The notes: generated by a model not told the origin, from the sequence alone. Shown: positions 50,979-60,669, counted from the first letter of the stretch. The stretch is DNA of 64,000 nucleotides from JAWKWH01 sp963669285 (GCA_963669285.2 CAXXSI010000004.1:23673-87672), one strand, 5' to 3'. Made by a program: numbers and translations.

Positions 50979-51336
50979 CAACGATGCTGCGTTGCCGGCT
51001 CGTTTTCTAATTCCGCGTATGCGACTGCGGCGAAAACAATCGACTTTGTGGCCCCTGCCCGACGACTCATCCTCAGGCCCTTTTCAGTAGAAACATGCCA
51101 AGCCAGCGTGTAGGCACTTACTTGGGTGATGTGTAGGTTTGGTCTTTCCATCACCGCCAGTCTCAAATCCTCGCTGATGAGCCGTTTGAGATGAGCGTTT
51201 TGAAGTACTCGAAAAGTTGGTGCACCAATTGAATTGACAACAGAATCTTAGGTATTTAACACAACCAGTAGCTTTACCTAAATTAGGCTTGGGGTCGTCG
51301 TTCAACTGCAATGAAATTATCACACTGCGACGCGAC

Positions 51337-51891
51337 ATGCCCATGATTCAATCAGACGCTGCCACTGTTTATCCCAGCTCTAATGAGAAATCGGCATCGC
51401 GGTGGTATGCGGTAGCGACGAAGGTTTCGCGCGAGGAATATGCAGTCGCTCATTTACGTCGACAAGCATTTGTAACTTTCCTGCCAAAAACGACCGTTAC
51501 GAAACGAGTTGGTGGCAGACTGCTCAATCGCAAAGCGGCTTTTTTCCCGGGCTATTTGTTCGTCCACCTTGACATTAATCGCACTGGTTGGCGTGCCATC
51601 AACAACACCAGAGGCGTTCGATCATTGGTGATGACCGGCGACCAGCCCTCGAATTTGCCTGATGATTTTGTTGAAGCTTTGCGGTCATCGACCAACGGCG
51701 ACGGTATCATCGACGTGCATTTTGATTTCAATGTCGGCGATACGGTGCGCATAACCACCGGCCCGCTGACCAATCTGATTGGTACCTTGCAACGCATGGA
51801 ATCGAGCCAGCGCGTTTCAGTCATGGTCTCTATGCTGAGCGGTAAGGTGCCTGTCACGATCGAAACGTCAAAACTTGCGCCGGCAGCGTAG
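51337..51891 (+). CDS. NusG-like specialised transcription antiterminator (RfaH/LoaP type)
   Basis: 184 residues from the ATG at 51337. The NGN domain (SRWYAVATKVSREEYAVAHLRRQAF, LLNRKAAFFPGYLFVHLDI, RGVRSLVMTG) is clear, followed by a KOW-type C-terminal domain (DVHFDFNVGDTVRITTGPLTNLIGTLQRMESS), as in NusG paralogues. Such proteins escort RNA polymerase through long operons, especially polysaccharide loci. It stands at the head of the polysaccharide genes at 52.8-64 kb. Differs from housekeeping NusG in length and in the loop regions; the housekeeping copy is not in this window. Two tiny coupled ORFs follow. Confidence 0.85.
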   Translation: MPMIQSDAATVYPSSNEKSASRWYAVATKVSREEYAVAHLRRQAFVTFLPKTTVTKRVGGRLLNRKAAFFPGYLFVHLDINRTGWRAINNTRGVRSLVMTGDQPSNLPDDFVEALRSSTNGDGIIDVHFDFNVGDTVRITTGPLTNLIGTLQRMESSQRVSVMVSMLSGKVPVTIETSKLAPAA

Positions 51892-51901
51892 AAAGGAGCG
51901 A

Positions 51902-52042
51902 GTGAACAAACAGTGCCGGATCCTGATCAAGATTGCTCGAGCGAGCTCGAGTGCGGTAGCTATGGCAGACGGCTTTAGCGCAGGCTCGAATCCACCCGAT
52001 CGACAAAAGGTGACGTCAAGAAATTCGCGTGCTGCCACATGA
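51902..52042 (+). CDS. Short ORF coupled to the next small gene (46 residues)
   Basis: Starts with GTG at 51902 right behind AAGGAG, an excellent ribosome site, ten bases after the NusG-like stop. Frame NKQCRILIKIARASSSAVAM...AAT. Its TGA overlaps the ATG of the next ORF (ATGA). The ribosome site and the overlap argue that this is translated; no domain is recognised. It may act as a leader peptide. Confidence 0.45.
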   Translation: MNKQCRILIKIARASSSAVAMADGFSAGSNPPDRQKVTSRNSRAAT

Positions 52043-52242
52043 GCAATGTCGTTTTCTTGGATCGTTGGCAAGCAAGAGGCCATTTGGCAAAGCGGCCGCT
52101 TCGAAACCCATCAGATTTGCGACAGAAACCTCCCAATGATGACGAAACGCCCGCGGATCGCGACTGGTTTGATCATACCGATGATCTCATGTTGCGCTGG
52201 GGTCAGCGTTTGTTGGCTAAGCGGAGTGGATATCGATTGTGA
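52039..52242 (+). CDS. Small hypothetical protein (67 residues)
   Basis: Starts MSNVVFLDRWQARGHLAKRP and contains EDxx-type acidic stretch (NDDETPADRDWFDHTDD) and ends MLRWGQRLLAKRSGYRL. The start overlaps the stop of the preceding short ORF. No family recognised; looks soluble and helical at the ends. Third gene of a NusG-like/small/small unit. Confidence 0.5.
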   Translation: MSNVVFLDRWQARGHLAKRPLRNPSDLRQKPPNDDETPADRDWFDHTDDLMLRWGQRLLAKRSGYRL

Positions 52243-52774
52243 CCATTGATGTGGGGCGTTATCGGATGTTTGAATTTTGCAGAAGCACCCCGGGAAATGT
52301 CGCGGCAAGCCAAAAAGCCCGGATTTCTGCGGGTTTTTTCGCCCGGAAAACACCCCGGTTTCCGCACTCCTTATAGGGGTGGCTGTGAAATCGGCACTGG
52401 AGACGGATTAATCAGCGGTCGAGCCGATAAAACTACCGGCGAAACCGCGAGCGAACTGAGGCATGGTGGGTTTTGCGAAATAACAAAAAGCGACAGCCCG
52501 CGGTGCAGACAAGCGCAAAATCAGCCATCTGGAAAAGATAACGTTAACATTAAGCAGGACCCCGCTTGAACCCCCCGCAGGGGCCCGAAACATTCCCTGA
52601 AACAAGGGACCCCTCGAGGACCACGGTAAAGGCCCCTGCCCGAAACGAAGATCAGGCCGGTATTGGCAATGCCAGGGGACTGCAAGGACACCTGGCAGTA
52701 CCCCACAGCTTTGATGAATAAAAAACTCTCTGTCGCCAAAAAACAAAAACCAGGACGAACAGATCGCTAACAAC
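52243..52774. other. 530-base gene-free stretch (polysaccharide locus leader region)
   Basis: No supported gene between the small ORF and VanZ; frames on both strands look random. It includes a terminator-like hairpin (52311-52339) and several short GC inverted repeats around 52560-52720. A terminator placed between an antiterminator gene and the operon it should serve fits a read-through control region. Confidence 0.45.
52311..52339 (+). terminator. Terminator-like hairpin in the leader of the polysaccharide locus
   Basis: AAAAAGCCCG, a short loop, then CGGGTTTTTT at 52330-52338: stem CCCG/CGGG extended by A-T pairs and ending in six T. Moderately stable. Confidence 0.45.
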
Positions 52775-53161
52775 GTGGATCAGCAAAGTAAGTGGCGAAG
52801 CCACACGGCATGGCTGGTGGTCAAGGTGATGCTCTTTGCCGTGGCACTGGTGGCGGTGATTTATTTTGGCTTTATGACCAAGCCCTCGCTGCCACGGGGG
52901 CTCAAGCAAATAGGCGTGAACGATCTCATGTTACACGGCCTCGGCTTTGCCGTCTTGTCATTCATCGCATTGCTCGGAGCGGTGCGAGTGTGGCTGATAA
53001 TTTTGCTTCTGTTGGTGTTTGCAGCCGCCCTGGAAATCTCGCAGATCGTGCAGCCGCACAGAAATGTCGGCTTAGACGATTTTATCGCGAACTTGATTGG
53101 TGTTGGGATCGGATGGGCTTCGGCGATCGTTGCGGCAAAGATACTCGCGCGCCACAGCTGA
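52775..53161 (+). CDS. VanZ family membrane protein
   Basis: 128 residues starting with GTG at 52775. Four hydrophobic segments (MLFAVALVAVIYFGFM, LMLHGLGFAVLSFIALLG, VWLIILLLLVFAAALEI, IANLIGVGIGWASAIVAAKIL) and the conserved pieces KPSLPRGL, LHGLGFAVL and LEISQIVQPHRNVGLDDFIANLIG typical of VanZ-like proteins, which carry a conserved acidic DxxAN motif. Such proteins occur in polysaccharide and antibiotic-resistance loci, role unknown. Inner membrane. Confidence 0.87.
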   Translation: MDQQSKWRSHTAWLVVKVMLFAVALVAVIYFGFMTKPSLPRGLKQIGVNDLMLHGLGFAVLSFIALLGAVRVWLIILLLLVFAAALEISQIVQPHRNVGLDDFIANLIGVGIGWASAIVAAKILARHS

Positions 53162-53280
53162 TCGAAATCAAGTTGATCGAGAATTCTCGAACTAAAGCTG
53201 TATCTGGTCACGTCAAATTCGCACGACAAATTGGCGAGCATCGTTAACGATTGCAGGCGGTACAAAGAACGCGGCACTTT

Positions 53281-53604
53281 ATGGAATTCATAGAACTAGT
53301 TGAGAAGCGTCAAGCGCAGATTGGCATTCTGGGATTAGGATAAGTTGGCACTCCGCTTACCCTTGTTGTATCGAAAGCCGGTTTCAGAGTTATCAGCATC
53401 GACATAGCACCACGGGTCGTCGACAATCTCAATTCGGGTAGATCGACCATTAGGTATATTCCTCACACTGACATTGAGGATCTGCGGCACATGGGGTTCG
53501 AGGCGACCTTGGATTTCTCGCGAGTCAGCGAATGTGACGCGATGATCGTTTGTGTTCCGACACCGCTTAACGAGTACCGCGAGCTGGTATTGAGCCGAGC
53601 GTAA
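53281..53604 (+). pseudogene. Remnant of nucleotide-sugar dehydrogenase (WbpA/UDP-GlcNAc 6-dehydrogenase-like)
   Basis: Frame from ATG at 53281 reads EKRQAQIGILGLG, then an in-frame TAA at 53341 where Tyr is expected (GLG-Y-VG), then VGTPLTLVVSKAGFRVISIDIAPR, IPHTDIEDL, MGFEATLDFSRVSECDAMIVCVPTPLNEYRE. This is the NAD-binding start of UDP-sugar dehydrogenases, where VPTPLN is diagnostic. It ends at 53604 (TAA) after about one quarter of the protein; the other three quarters are missing. A truncated dead gene, so uronic acid synthesis cannot come from this copy. Confidence 0.75.
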
Positions 53605-53987
53605 CCTCAATCCATCATCTCGACGCGCAGAATGCCCTCCGCTCGGTACAGCTCTAGCAAATGGACGATTTCGGGTCCTCGTCTCACCTTTGGCTACATC
53701 CTTTTTGAGCGAAATCGGAAGCGCTGCCATCGGTGGGATGATTTGCGAGTTGACCGCTCCAATCAAAGATAAGCTCTATCAATCTTGGCAATTTCACAGC
53801 CACGGAAACAACCGGCGATATTCCTATGAACACGCACCCAAAGGCATCAAGGAGCCGTTGGCTGGAACCAAGCGTATCCTTGCACGGAAGTTGAGAGTAT
53901 ATGAGGCGAAATAGATTAAAATCGACGAGAAATGCGAAAGTTTTTGGAAATTTGTTGCTTCTGAATCGCTAACTTGAAATACTCAGA

Positions 53988-54029
53988 GTGGGTAATTCTT
54001 ATATCTGCGTGGGTAATTCTTATATCTGC
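53988..54029. repeat. Two tandem 21-base repeats
   Basis: GTGGGTAATTCTTATATCTGC occurs twice in a row (53988-54008 and 54009-54029), about 100 bases before the aminotransferase gene. The stretch 53605-54128 otherwise holds no supported gene (a frame at 53690-53914 is not recognisable). May be part of the promoter of the sugar-synthesis genes. Confidence 0.6.
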
Positions 54030-54128
54030 AAAGAAAGAATAAAAAAATATTTTTTAGGGCGTCTCACAACGCCAAGAGAATAGTTTTTTCATTGCGCGCA
54101 TCCCGAATTAACCCTCGATGAGCAAACG

Positions 54129-55307
54129 ATGACGCTACCAAAAACACCTTATGGCAACTTGATTGCACTCGCACACCAGATCTACGGCTCGTCGCAGATC
54201 CCCCTTCATAGGCCCGTCTTCAAGGGCAACGAAAGGCAATATTTAATCGAGTGCATCGACTCCAATTTTGTTTCCTCTATCGGTGAGCGCGTCACTGAGT
54301 TTGAGCAACGGGTCGCGGATTTCTCTGGGTCGACATATGGGATCGCCACGATGAACGGCACAGCTGCACTGCACGCAGCGCTTTTAATCGGAGGTGTGAC
54401 GCGAGGCGACGAAGTGATTACGCAAGCGCTGACCTTCATCGCCACAGCAAATGCCATCAGCTACGTTGGAGCACACCCGGTGTTCATCGATGTCGATTGC
54501 GATACACTTGGCATGAGCCCCGCAGCGCTCCGAGCTTGGCTCAAAAATAATACTAGCCGAGTGAATGGGAAAGCGGTAAACGTCGCCACCGGAGCTCGCA
54601 TCGCCGCATGCGTGCCCATGCATACGTTTGGTATTCCGTGTCGCATCGAAGAAATCGCTGAAGCCTGCGCCGATTTTGGGATCGTACTCGTCGAAGACGC
54701 CGCCGAGTCGCTCGGTTCTTATGTTGGCACCCAGCACACCGGCACTTTCGGCAAGCTTGCCGCCTTTAGCTTTAACGGTAACAAGATCATTACTACCGGC
54801 GGAGGCGGAGTAATTGTCACCGACGATCCCGAATTCGCGACCCGCGCCAAGCATCTTACGACTACAGCCAAGCGCCCTCACCCATACGAATTTTTCCACG
54901 ACGAAACCGGATACAACTACCGCATGCCGAACCTGAACGCGGCTCTTGGTGTAGCACAAATGGAAACGTTGCCGGAAATGCTGAAGATTAAGGCCGAGGT
55001 TGCCGCGCGCTACCGCAATTGTTGTGTCGCAAATGGGCTGGCGTTCATCGATGCACCGGACGGAATGGCCACAAACTATTGGCTAAACGCAGTTCTCCTA
55101 GAAGATCGCATCGCCCGGGATACTTTTCTGCAAGAAAGCAACGCCGCCGGTGTCATGACCCGGCCGATCTGGCGGCTGATGACGGAACTACCAATGTATG
55201 AGACCTGCCAACATGACGGTTTGGACAATGCGCGTTGGCTCGTGGACCGCATTGTCAACATCCCATCCAGCGTGCCTGAAAGTGAATTTGAAAGGTTGAA
55301 GCAATGA
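54129..55307 (+). CDS. LegC-type (DegT/DnrJ/EryC1) PLP-dependent sugar aminotransferase
   Basis: 392 residues. NGTAALHAALLIGGVTRGDEVITQALTFIATANAI is the family's PLP-phosphate region, VEDAAESLGSY the Asp that pairs with the pyridine, and SFNGNKIITTGGGGVIV contains the Schiff-base lysine. GYNYRMPNLNAALGVAQME is the second conserved part. It makes a 4-amino sugar from a 4-keto-6-deoxy nucleotide sugar. The start of the dehydratase gene overlaps its end by four bases, so the two enzymes work together: dehydratase makes the keto sugar, aminotransferase aminates it. Product expected to be UDP-4-amino-6-deoxy-GlcNAc or a relative. Confidence 0.9.
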   Translation: MTLPKTPYGNLIALAHQIYGSSQIPLHRPVFKGNERQYLIECIDSNFVSSIGERVTEFEQRVADFSGSTYGIATMNGTAALHAALLIGGVTRGDEVITQALTFIATANAISYVGAHPVFIDVDCDTLGMSPAALRAWLKNNTSRVNGKAVNVATGARIAACVPMHTFGIPCRIEEIAEACADFGIVLVEDAAESLGSYVGTQHTGTFGKLAAFSFNGNKIITTGGGGVIVTDDPEFATRAKHLTTTAKRPHPYEFFHDETGYNYRMPNLNAALGVAQMETLPEMLKIKAEVAARYRNCCVANGLAFIDAPDGMATNYWLNAVLLEDRIARDTFLQESNAAGVMTRPIWRLMTELPMYETCQHDGLDNARWLVDRIVNIPSSVPESEFERLKQ

Positions 55308-56491
55308 ATATTCTTGGCCTGCTCGGTCGCGACGCCTTTCTGTTCGATACTGACATTGCGAGCCATGAGGCGGAGTTTGGCGATATCGTACGGACGTCCC
55401 GATTTCTCGTCATTGGCGGTGCTGGGTCAATCGGCCAGGCGGTCACTCGTGAGATTTTCAAACGCAATCCACGCGCGCTGCATGTGGTCGACATCAGTGA
55501 GAACAACCTCGTCGAGCTGGTACGCGACATTCGCAGCACGCTCGGATACGGCGACGGTGATTTTCGCACCTTCGCGATCGATTGCGGTGGGCGCGAATTT
55601 GCTGCTTTGATGGCCGCCGAAAAGGGGTATGACTATGTGCTCAACCTCTCGGCGCTGAAGCACGTGCGCAGCGAAAAAGACCCGTTCACTCTAATGCGGC
55701 TGATCGAGGTAAATATTCTCAACACGCTTTCAACGCTCGCAGAGGCCCATGCCGGCGGTGCCCGCAAGTACTTTGCGGTATCTACCGACAAGGCAGCAAA
55801 CCCTGTCAATATGATGGGGGCAAGCAAGCGGATTATGGAAATGTTCCTGATGCGCGAGAGCCTCAACCTACCGATCTCGACCGCGCGTTTTGCAAACGTT
55901 GCATTTTCTGACGGCTCGCTTCTGCACGGCTTCAACCAACGCCTCGCCAAAAACCAACCGATCTCGGCTCCGAACGACGTACGGCGCTATTTTGTCACCC
56001 CGCAAGAAGCGGGTGAGCTTTGCCTTATGTCCTGCCTCACCGGCGGCAACTGCGACATCTTCTTTCCAAAACTAAGCGAGGCACTTAACCTAACTAAATT
56101 TTCCGACATCGCAGTGCGCTACCTGGAGGCGCGCGGCTACACGCCCTACGAATGTGAAACGGAGGATGAGGCGCGAGGCCGGGCAGCTGAGCTGATTGCC
56201 AAGCGTCAGTGGCCTGTCTACTTCTTTGCCTCCGACACAACTGGCGAAAAGGATTTTGAAGAATTTTTCACCGAGGCCGAAACTCTCGATATGTACAGGT
56301 TTCAGTCGATCGGAGTAATCCTCAACGAACCGATATTTGACGCGGAGAAGCTTGAGCATTTCCTCGCCGAATTAGCTCGACTTCGGTCGCAGCGGAGCTG
56401 GGATAAACCCGAAATCGTGGCACTTTTCAATGAAATGATTCCGGGTTTCGACCACAAGGAAACCGGCAAATATCTCGACAATAGGATGTAA
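55304..56491 (+). CDS. UDP-GlcNAc 4,6-dehydratase-type polysaccharide biosynthesis protein (CapD-like)
   Basis: 395 residues, SDR fold. NAD motif VIGGAGSIGQAVTREIF near residue 36; YDYVLNLSALKHVRSEKDPFTLMRLIEVN and VSTDKAANPVNMMGASKRIMEMFL are diagnostic of the CapD/WbpM/PglF family, in which the usual SYK triad is replaced by this T-D-K-A motif. Soluble, without the membrane domain of WbpM. Makes 4-keto-6-deoxy-HexNAc. Starts in overlap with the aminotransferase gene stop. Confidence 0.9.
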   Translation: MNILGLLGRDAFLFDTDIASHEAEFGDIVRTSRFLVIGGAGSIGQAVTREIFKRNPRALHVVDISENNLVELVRDIRSTLGYGDGDFRTFAIDCGGREFAALMAAEKGYDYVLNLSALKHVRSEKDPFTLMRLIEVNILNTLSTLAEAHAGGARKYFAVSTDKAANPVNMMGASKRIMEMFLMRESLNLPISTARFANVAFSDGSLLHGFNQRLAKNQPISAPNDVRRYFVTPQEAGELCLMSCLTGGNCDIFFPKLSEALNLTKFSDIAVRYLEARGYTPYECETEDEARGRAAELIAKRQWPVYFFASDTTGEKDFEEFFTEAETLDMYRFQSIGVILNEPIFDAEKLEHFLAELARLRSQRSWDKPEIVALFNEMIPGFDHKETGKYLDNRM

Positions 56492-56494
56492 CAA

Positions 56495-57193
56495 ATGCGA
56501 AGGTTTCTCGACATCGTAGTCTCTTCAGCGGCGTTGGTTATTCTCTCACCCCTTCTTGTTCCGATCGCCATTATTCTGCGCTTTACGGGCGAGGGCGAGG
56601 TTTTTTTCAAACAAAGCAGGGTCGGCCGCGGTGGTGTATTTTTCGGCCTCTATAAGTTCGCGACTATGTTGAAAGACAGTCCGAACCTCGGTACCGGGAC
56701 CGTCACGGTAAAAGGTGATCCTCGCATCTTGCCGATCGGTCGGTTCCTACGGAAAACCAAGATCAATGAGCTGCCGCAACTACTCAACATCTTCCTTGGC
56801 GAAATGAGCATTATTGGCCCACGCCCTCAAACGCGCCGCTGCTTTAACGCCTTCCCGCCGAAATCCCAAAGCGTGATTCAGACCGTGCGTCCAGGTCTAT
56901 CCGGTATAGGCTCGATTGTATTCCGCGACGAGGACGAGATGATGGACAGCAGCAATGACGCCGACCATATTTATGACCATTTCATTATGCCTTACAAGGG
57001 AGAATTAGAGGAATGGTATGTACGCAACCAGAGCGTTTTTATCGACATTATTCTGATGTGCCTGACGTTGTGGGTTGTTATTTTCCCAGCCTCAACAATA
57101 GTGTGGAGGGCATTTCCGTCTCTTCCCGAACCTCCAAAACAGTTGAAGGTGCAGCTTAAACATCCTGACTTAGAGCCCGCAAAATGCTCGTAA
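56495..57193 (+). CDS. Initiating sugar transferase (undecaprenyl-phosphate sugar phosphotransferase, PglC/WcaJ type)
   Basis: 232 residues. N-terminal hydrophobic helix (LDIVVSSAALVILSPLLVPIAIILR) followed by the family core FKQSRVGRGGVFFGLYKF, LRKTKINELPQLLNIFLGEMSIIGPRP. This short form has one N-terminal re-entrant helix and a later hydrophobic helix (IDIILMCLTLWVVIFP). It moves sugar-1-phosphate from the UDP-sugar to undecaprenyl phosphate at the inner membrane. Three bases after the dehydratase, so dehydratase, aminotransferase and transferase probably make and attach the first sugar. Confidence 0.92.
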   Translation: MRRFLDIVVSSAALVILSPLLVPIAIILRFTGEGEVFFKQSRVGRGGVFFGLYKFATMLKDSPNLGTGTVTVKGDPRILPIGRFLRKTKINELPQLLNIFLGEMSIIGPRPQTRRCFNAFPPKSQSVIQTVRPGLSGIGSIVFRDEDEMMDSSNDADHIYDHFIMPYKGELEEWYVRNQSVFIDIILMCLTLWVVIFPASTIVWRAFPSLPEPPKQLKVQLKHPDLEPAKCS

Positions 57194-57339
57194 ACACAAC
57201 CGCTTTGAAATTGGATGATTAAATGCAGCGAGGGATAAAAAAGATAATCAATATGTTTCACTTACACAGTATCCTGATCCCGTTTAATTTCCCTCGTTTG
57301 TTAGTGGAGCCCGTCATCAAGGAGACGGACAAGAGGAGG

Positions 57340-57990
57340 TCACGGATTAGCGAAGAAAAGGTGATTGCGATCCTGAGCGAACTGGGATGCGATATGAAGA
57401 CGGACGAGGTCTCGCAGTGTCACGGCATCAGCCAAAACACGTTCTGAACTTCTATGGGTGGCTCCCCATTGCAAGACAATTTCGCGCAGAGCAGCATTAT
57501 CCGATGCAAACATCTATCCGGGATCACTTTGAGGGGCGCTCATTTAAACAGTGGAGCGGATTTCTTGTCCGAAGGGTTCGAGCGTGGAAAACGTTCTGCA
57601 TCCACGGTGTCATCGACAAATGCACCTGCGAGAACCTCGGCCTGATAGCAGATATCTCGATCTCGTGCAGGTTGTCCACAAACTCGATCTACTGATCCGC
57701 CTTTGCGGCAGGCCGAAGGACCTTGTCTCGGACAAGAATGCCGAACTGGCCAGTCGGGCCACGCTGGATTGGCAGAACTGGATTGGCAGAACATGACAAG
57801 CGTCGGTAAGGCACTACATCGGACCCGAAAAGCGGCCGCAGAACGCCTAATTCGAGAGCTCCAACGGATGGCTGCGCGACCAGATGTCGAACGAGGAGAT
57901 ATTCACCGGTATGGCAAACGCGCGGCAAAAGCTCGCTATATGGCGCTATGGTGACAACACTATCGGGCCTCACTTGGTCTTGAACGGAAA
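57340..57990 (+). mobile_element. Remnant of an IS3-family element (IS407-like transposase)
   Basis: Pieces of both transposase frames survive. First part: RSRISEEKVIAILSELGCDMKTDEVSQCHGISQNTF at 57340-57447, ending in TGA. Second part in shifted frames: ADFLSEGFERGK..., FCIHGVIDKCTCENLGLIADISISC, VVHKLDLLIRLCGRPKDLVSDKNAELAS and WLRDQMSNEEIFTGMANARQKLAIWRYGD (about 57570-57960), i.e. the DDE catalytic region with the VSD aspartate. A middle stretch of the transposase and the exact ends are lost; frameshifts are many. Interrupts the polysaccharide genes between the sugar transferase and the flippase. Confidence 0.75.
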
Positions 57991-58214
57991 ATCACCGGTA
58001 CCCCCCACGGCGCGCACCCGGGCAATGTGGACGCTCAGCAAGCACCGTGCTCGCCAAGCACGCCAACATACGATATTCATCCCAAGGATTCTCTGAGGGA
58101 TTGCAGGAAACAAAGGATTGAGGTTAACCGCCAAGCTTCTTCGCATATTTGAAAACAACGATCGCTGGGTCGCCGGATGTCGATGTGCAAACAGACACAG
58201 GAAAAATTTAAAGA

Positions 58215-59565
58215 TTGCTGACGTTTCTCTCAAATAGGTCTGCACAGGTCTCGGTCAGCATCGCCGCAGTGGCAACGCAACTGGCATCTGTTGCGTTTGT
58301 CTACTGGCTGATAAAGCGTGAAATCGGCGCTGAAGCCTTGGGACTTTGGTCCCTGGTGCTTAGCTATGTCTCTATCGTAAACTTCTCTGGATTCGGGCTT
58401 GGGCAGACAATGGTACACTTTGCCCAAGCAGACTTTCCTGAAACAGATGCTCTAGAACGCCATTTTCGCGTCGCTTCAGCACTAACCGCTGGCGGCTCGC
58501 TGATCTTCGGGATTTTCGTGTTTTTCGTTGCTCGTGAACTGATCATTGGGGTTGCCGGTCAGCAAGAAGTTCAGCAAATTAACGTGATCCTGTTTATCAT
58601 GCTGGTTTCGTTTTGCACCGCAATGTTGAATCGCGTCACAACGTTCACGCTTACCGGGCTTGGATTCTTTTGGATAGGCCAGTTGGCTGTGGCTGTGGGA
58701 GGGCTGGCCTACGGCGCAACGGCATATTTCTTGGTCCCGAATCTTGGCTTGAGCGGAGCCAGCTTATTACGGTCACTTGGCGATGAATGTTGTGATATTA
58801 ATATTAGGCTGGCTTAGCATTCTGGTGATACGCATCAGACAAGCGCAATCCTTCGGTCTTCTAATCCCTTTCGCCATCTACAGGAAAGAATTCCGATCGA
58901 TGATTTCGCTTGGTATGAGTTTTCAAGCGACAAGCATCTTAATGATGTTTCTCGAACCGATAGCTAGAACGACGATAGCGTATTCAGGTGGCTTGGCGCT
59001 CGTGGGCTACTATGAGATGGCAAACCGTTTTGTACTTTCTCTCAGAGAACTAATTGCAAGGCCCGCAGCATTTCTTGGCGGTCACTTCGCGGCACGGTAT
59101 TATGAGAATCCCAAAGAAATCGAACCACTTTTCACACAGGCATTGAAAAGATTCTGGCTTATTGGCGTAGGAATGCTGTTGTCTTTGGCGTTACTTTCGT
59201 TTCCCGTAGCAGATTATTGGGTGCAAGAACGACATTGGTTTTTCTTCCTTTCGGTCGTGGCGTTGAGCGTTGGCTGGTCCCTAAGTGTTCCAAGTTTGGT
59301 TCCATGGAACTGGGGTGTTGGCGTGGGGCACAACCGATTCAACCTCAATTCCACGTTCATCATGGTAGTGACGAGCTTGAGCGTCTGTGTCGTTGCAGCA
59401 ATCTATAAATCGCCCATCTTGGTTTCCTTCGGAGTGGGAGGCGGTATCGCAGTGGGTGCAATATATCTCATATTGCGAGTCAAACACCTGTTAAAATCTG
59501 AGAATTGGGTTTCCAATTTGCGAGAGAGTTCTGCTTACTGCGCCCCAGACTATCCAAAGTCCTAA
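58215..59565 (+). pseudogene. Wzx-type polysaccharide flippase, one frameshift
   Basis: Two frames make one MATE/PST-like transporter: MLTFLSNRSAQVSVSIAAVATQLA... to LSGASLLRSL (58215-58780), then AMNVVILILGWLSI... to the stop at 59563-59565. One extra base in the GG at 58779-58780 breaks the frame (expected CTT-GCG-ATG). Eleven or twelve hydrophobic segments in about 440 residues, with the polysaccharide_synt motifs EALGLWSLVLSYVSIVNFSGFGLGQTMV near the start. It would flip the lipid-linked repeat unit across the inner membrane. Start TTG at 58215. Confidence 0.78.
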
Positions 59566-59587
59566 AGGTTGCTTTGTGACAAGCCCG

Positions 59588-59700
59588 CCCCGGTTCAAAC
59601 TCTGGAATTTTCCGTTTCCCAAACTGTTATTGACCGACTAGACATTCTAAATGTCGATGTGGAAGGAGTCGAAGCCCACGTGATAGAAACGGCGAAGTAG
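59588..59700 (+). pseudogene. FkbM-type methyltransferase fragment
   Basis: A short stretch with the frame VQTLEFSVSQTVIDRLDILNVDVEGVEAHVIETAK and a TAG at 59698-59700. LDILNVDVEG is the conserved C-terminal motif of FkbM methyltransferases. Only the middle survives. Confidence 0.55.
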
Positions 59701-59984
59701 GTATTGTGCCATCAACACCGCCAGCCCCGTCTGATACTTGGAACTTTTCAAAGACAAAAATAGTTGGTTTTGGCACCACGACCAAAGCAGTTGTTGAGAA
59801 ACTTTTCGGTTGGGGCGATATTCTGCTCACGATCGCAGATAAAGTCGGTGGGCTAGTTCTAAACCAAGACCATGAAAATAATGGGAATTACAATTTTATC
59901 TTTCTGTCCAAAAGAGACCGAACTTGATGGGTGCGAATATTAAGATATTCATCAAGTGTCCGGCCCATTCTCTTGGTTTCGAGA

Positions 59985-60669
59985 TCAAGCGATTTTCGCC
60001 AGCTTCCAACCACTTCTTGCAGCCTTCAAAATGTTTGGAATTCTTGGATATTGATTTAATCCTAGATGTAGGTGCGAACAAATGGTAATTTGGATTCGAA
60101 TTGCAGTGTATCGGCGGAAAGAATCAAATTTGATTGTTGAACCTTTACACATTGAATATAAATAAATATTTGTCCAATTAGGCGAATGATAACCCACTTT
60201 GGGAAGTCTACGATCGCGGAACCACCGGAAGCAAAGACGGATCCGTCGTAATCAATCTATCAGCCAATTCAGTTTCCTATTCGATTTTACCGAGTCAGCA
60301 TTGCGCACGTGGAGGCCCCCGGCCAGTCAGAATATGTGGGGCAAGAGACCGTGCCGGTCAAATGCCAGGAAAACATCACACTGGCATTGTTGGATCTGCC
60401 CGTAGCGTGTTTTCAAAGATAGACACTCAAGGCTTCGACCGCGAAGTGTTGAAAGGGCGGTGAATCTCATGCAGAAAGCATCCGGGTTATTTTGCGAGCG
60501 GACAATGCAGCTTTTGTGTGAAAGACAACCGCCTTGGGAGGAAATGATTAGATTTTTCGCCTCCGAAGGATTCGAGCTCTGGGCCACCCAAACGGGGTTC
60601 TCCAATCCCGAAACTGGACAAACGCTTCAGTTCGATGGAATTTCCATGCGTCGTCAGGAAAATTTCTAG
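59985..60669 (+). pseudogene. FkbM family methyltransferase, decayed by frameshifts and stops
   Basis: Readable in pieces: near 60050 FLDIDLILDVGAN (the SAM-binding motif after correcting a shift), about 60205-60310 WEVYDRGTTGSKDGSVVINLSANSVSYSILPS, about 60410-60450 FSKIDTQGFDREVLKG, and 60500-60669 LLCERQPPWEEMIRFFASEGFELWATQTGFSNPETGQTLQFDG. The order matches intact FkbM proteins; about 60 residues in the N-terminal half are missing. Dead gene; the same strand as its neighbours. Confidence 0.7.

Noticed and set aside
52246..52569. 107-residue frame in the polysaccharide leader
   Set aside because: Includes the terminator-like hairpin; composition looks random.
53690..53914. 74-residue frame after the nucleotide-sugar dehydrogenase remnant
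   Set aside because: I tried to read it as the missing part of the dehydrogenase; no motif fits, and no family was recognised.
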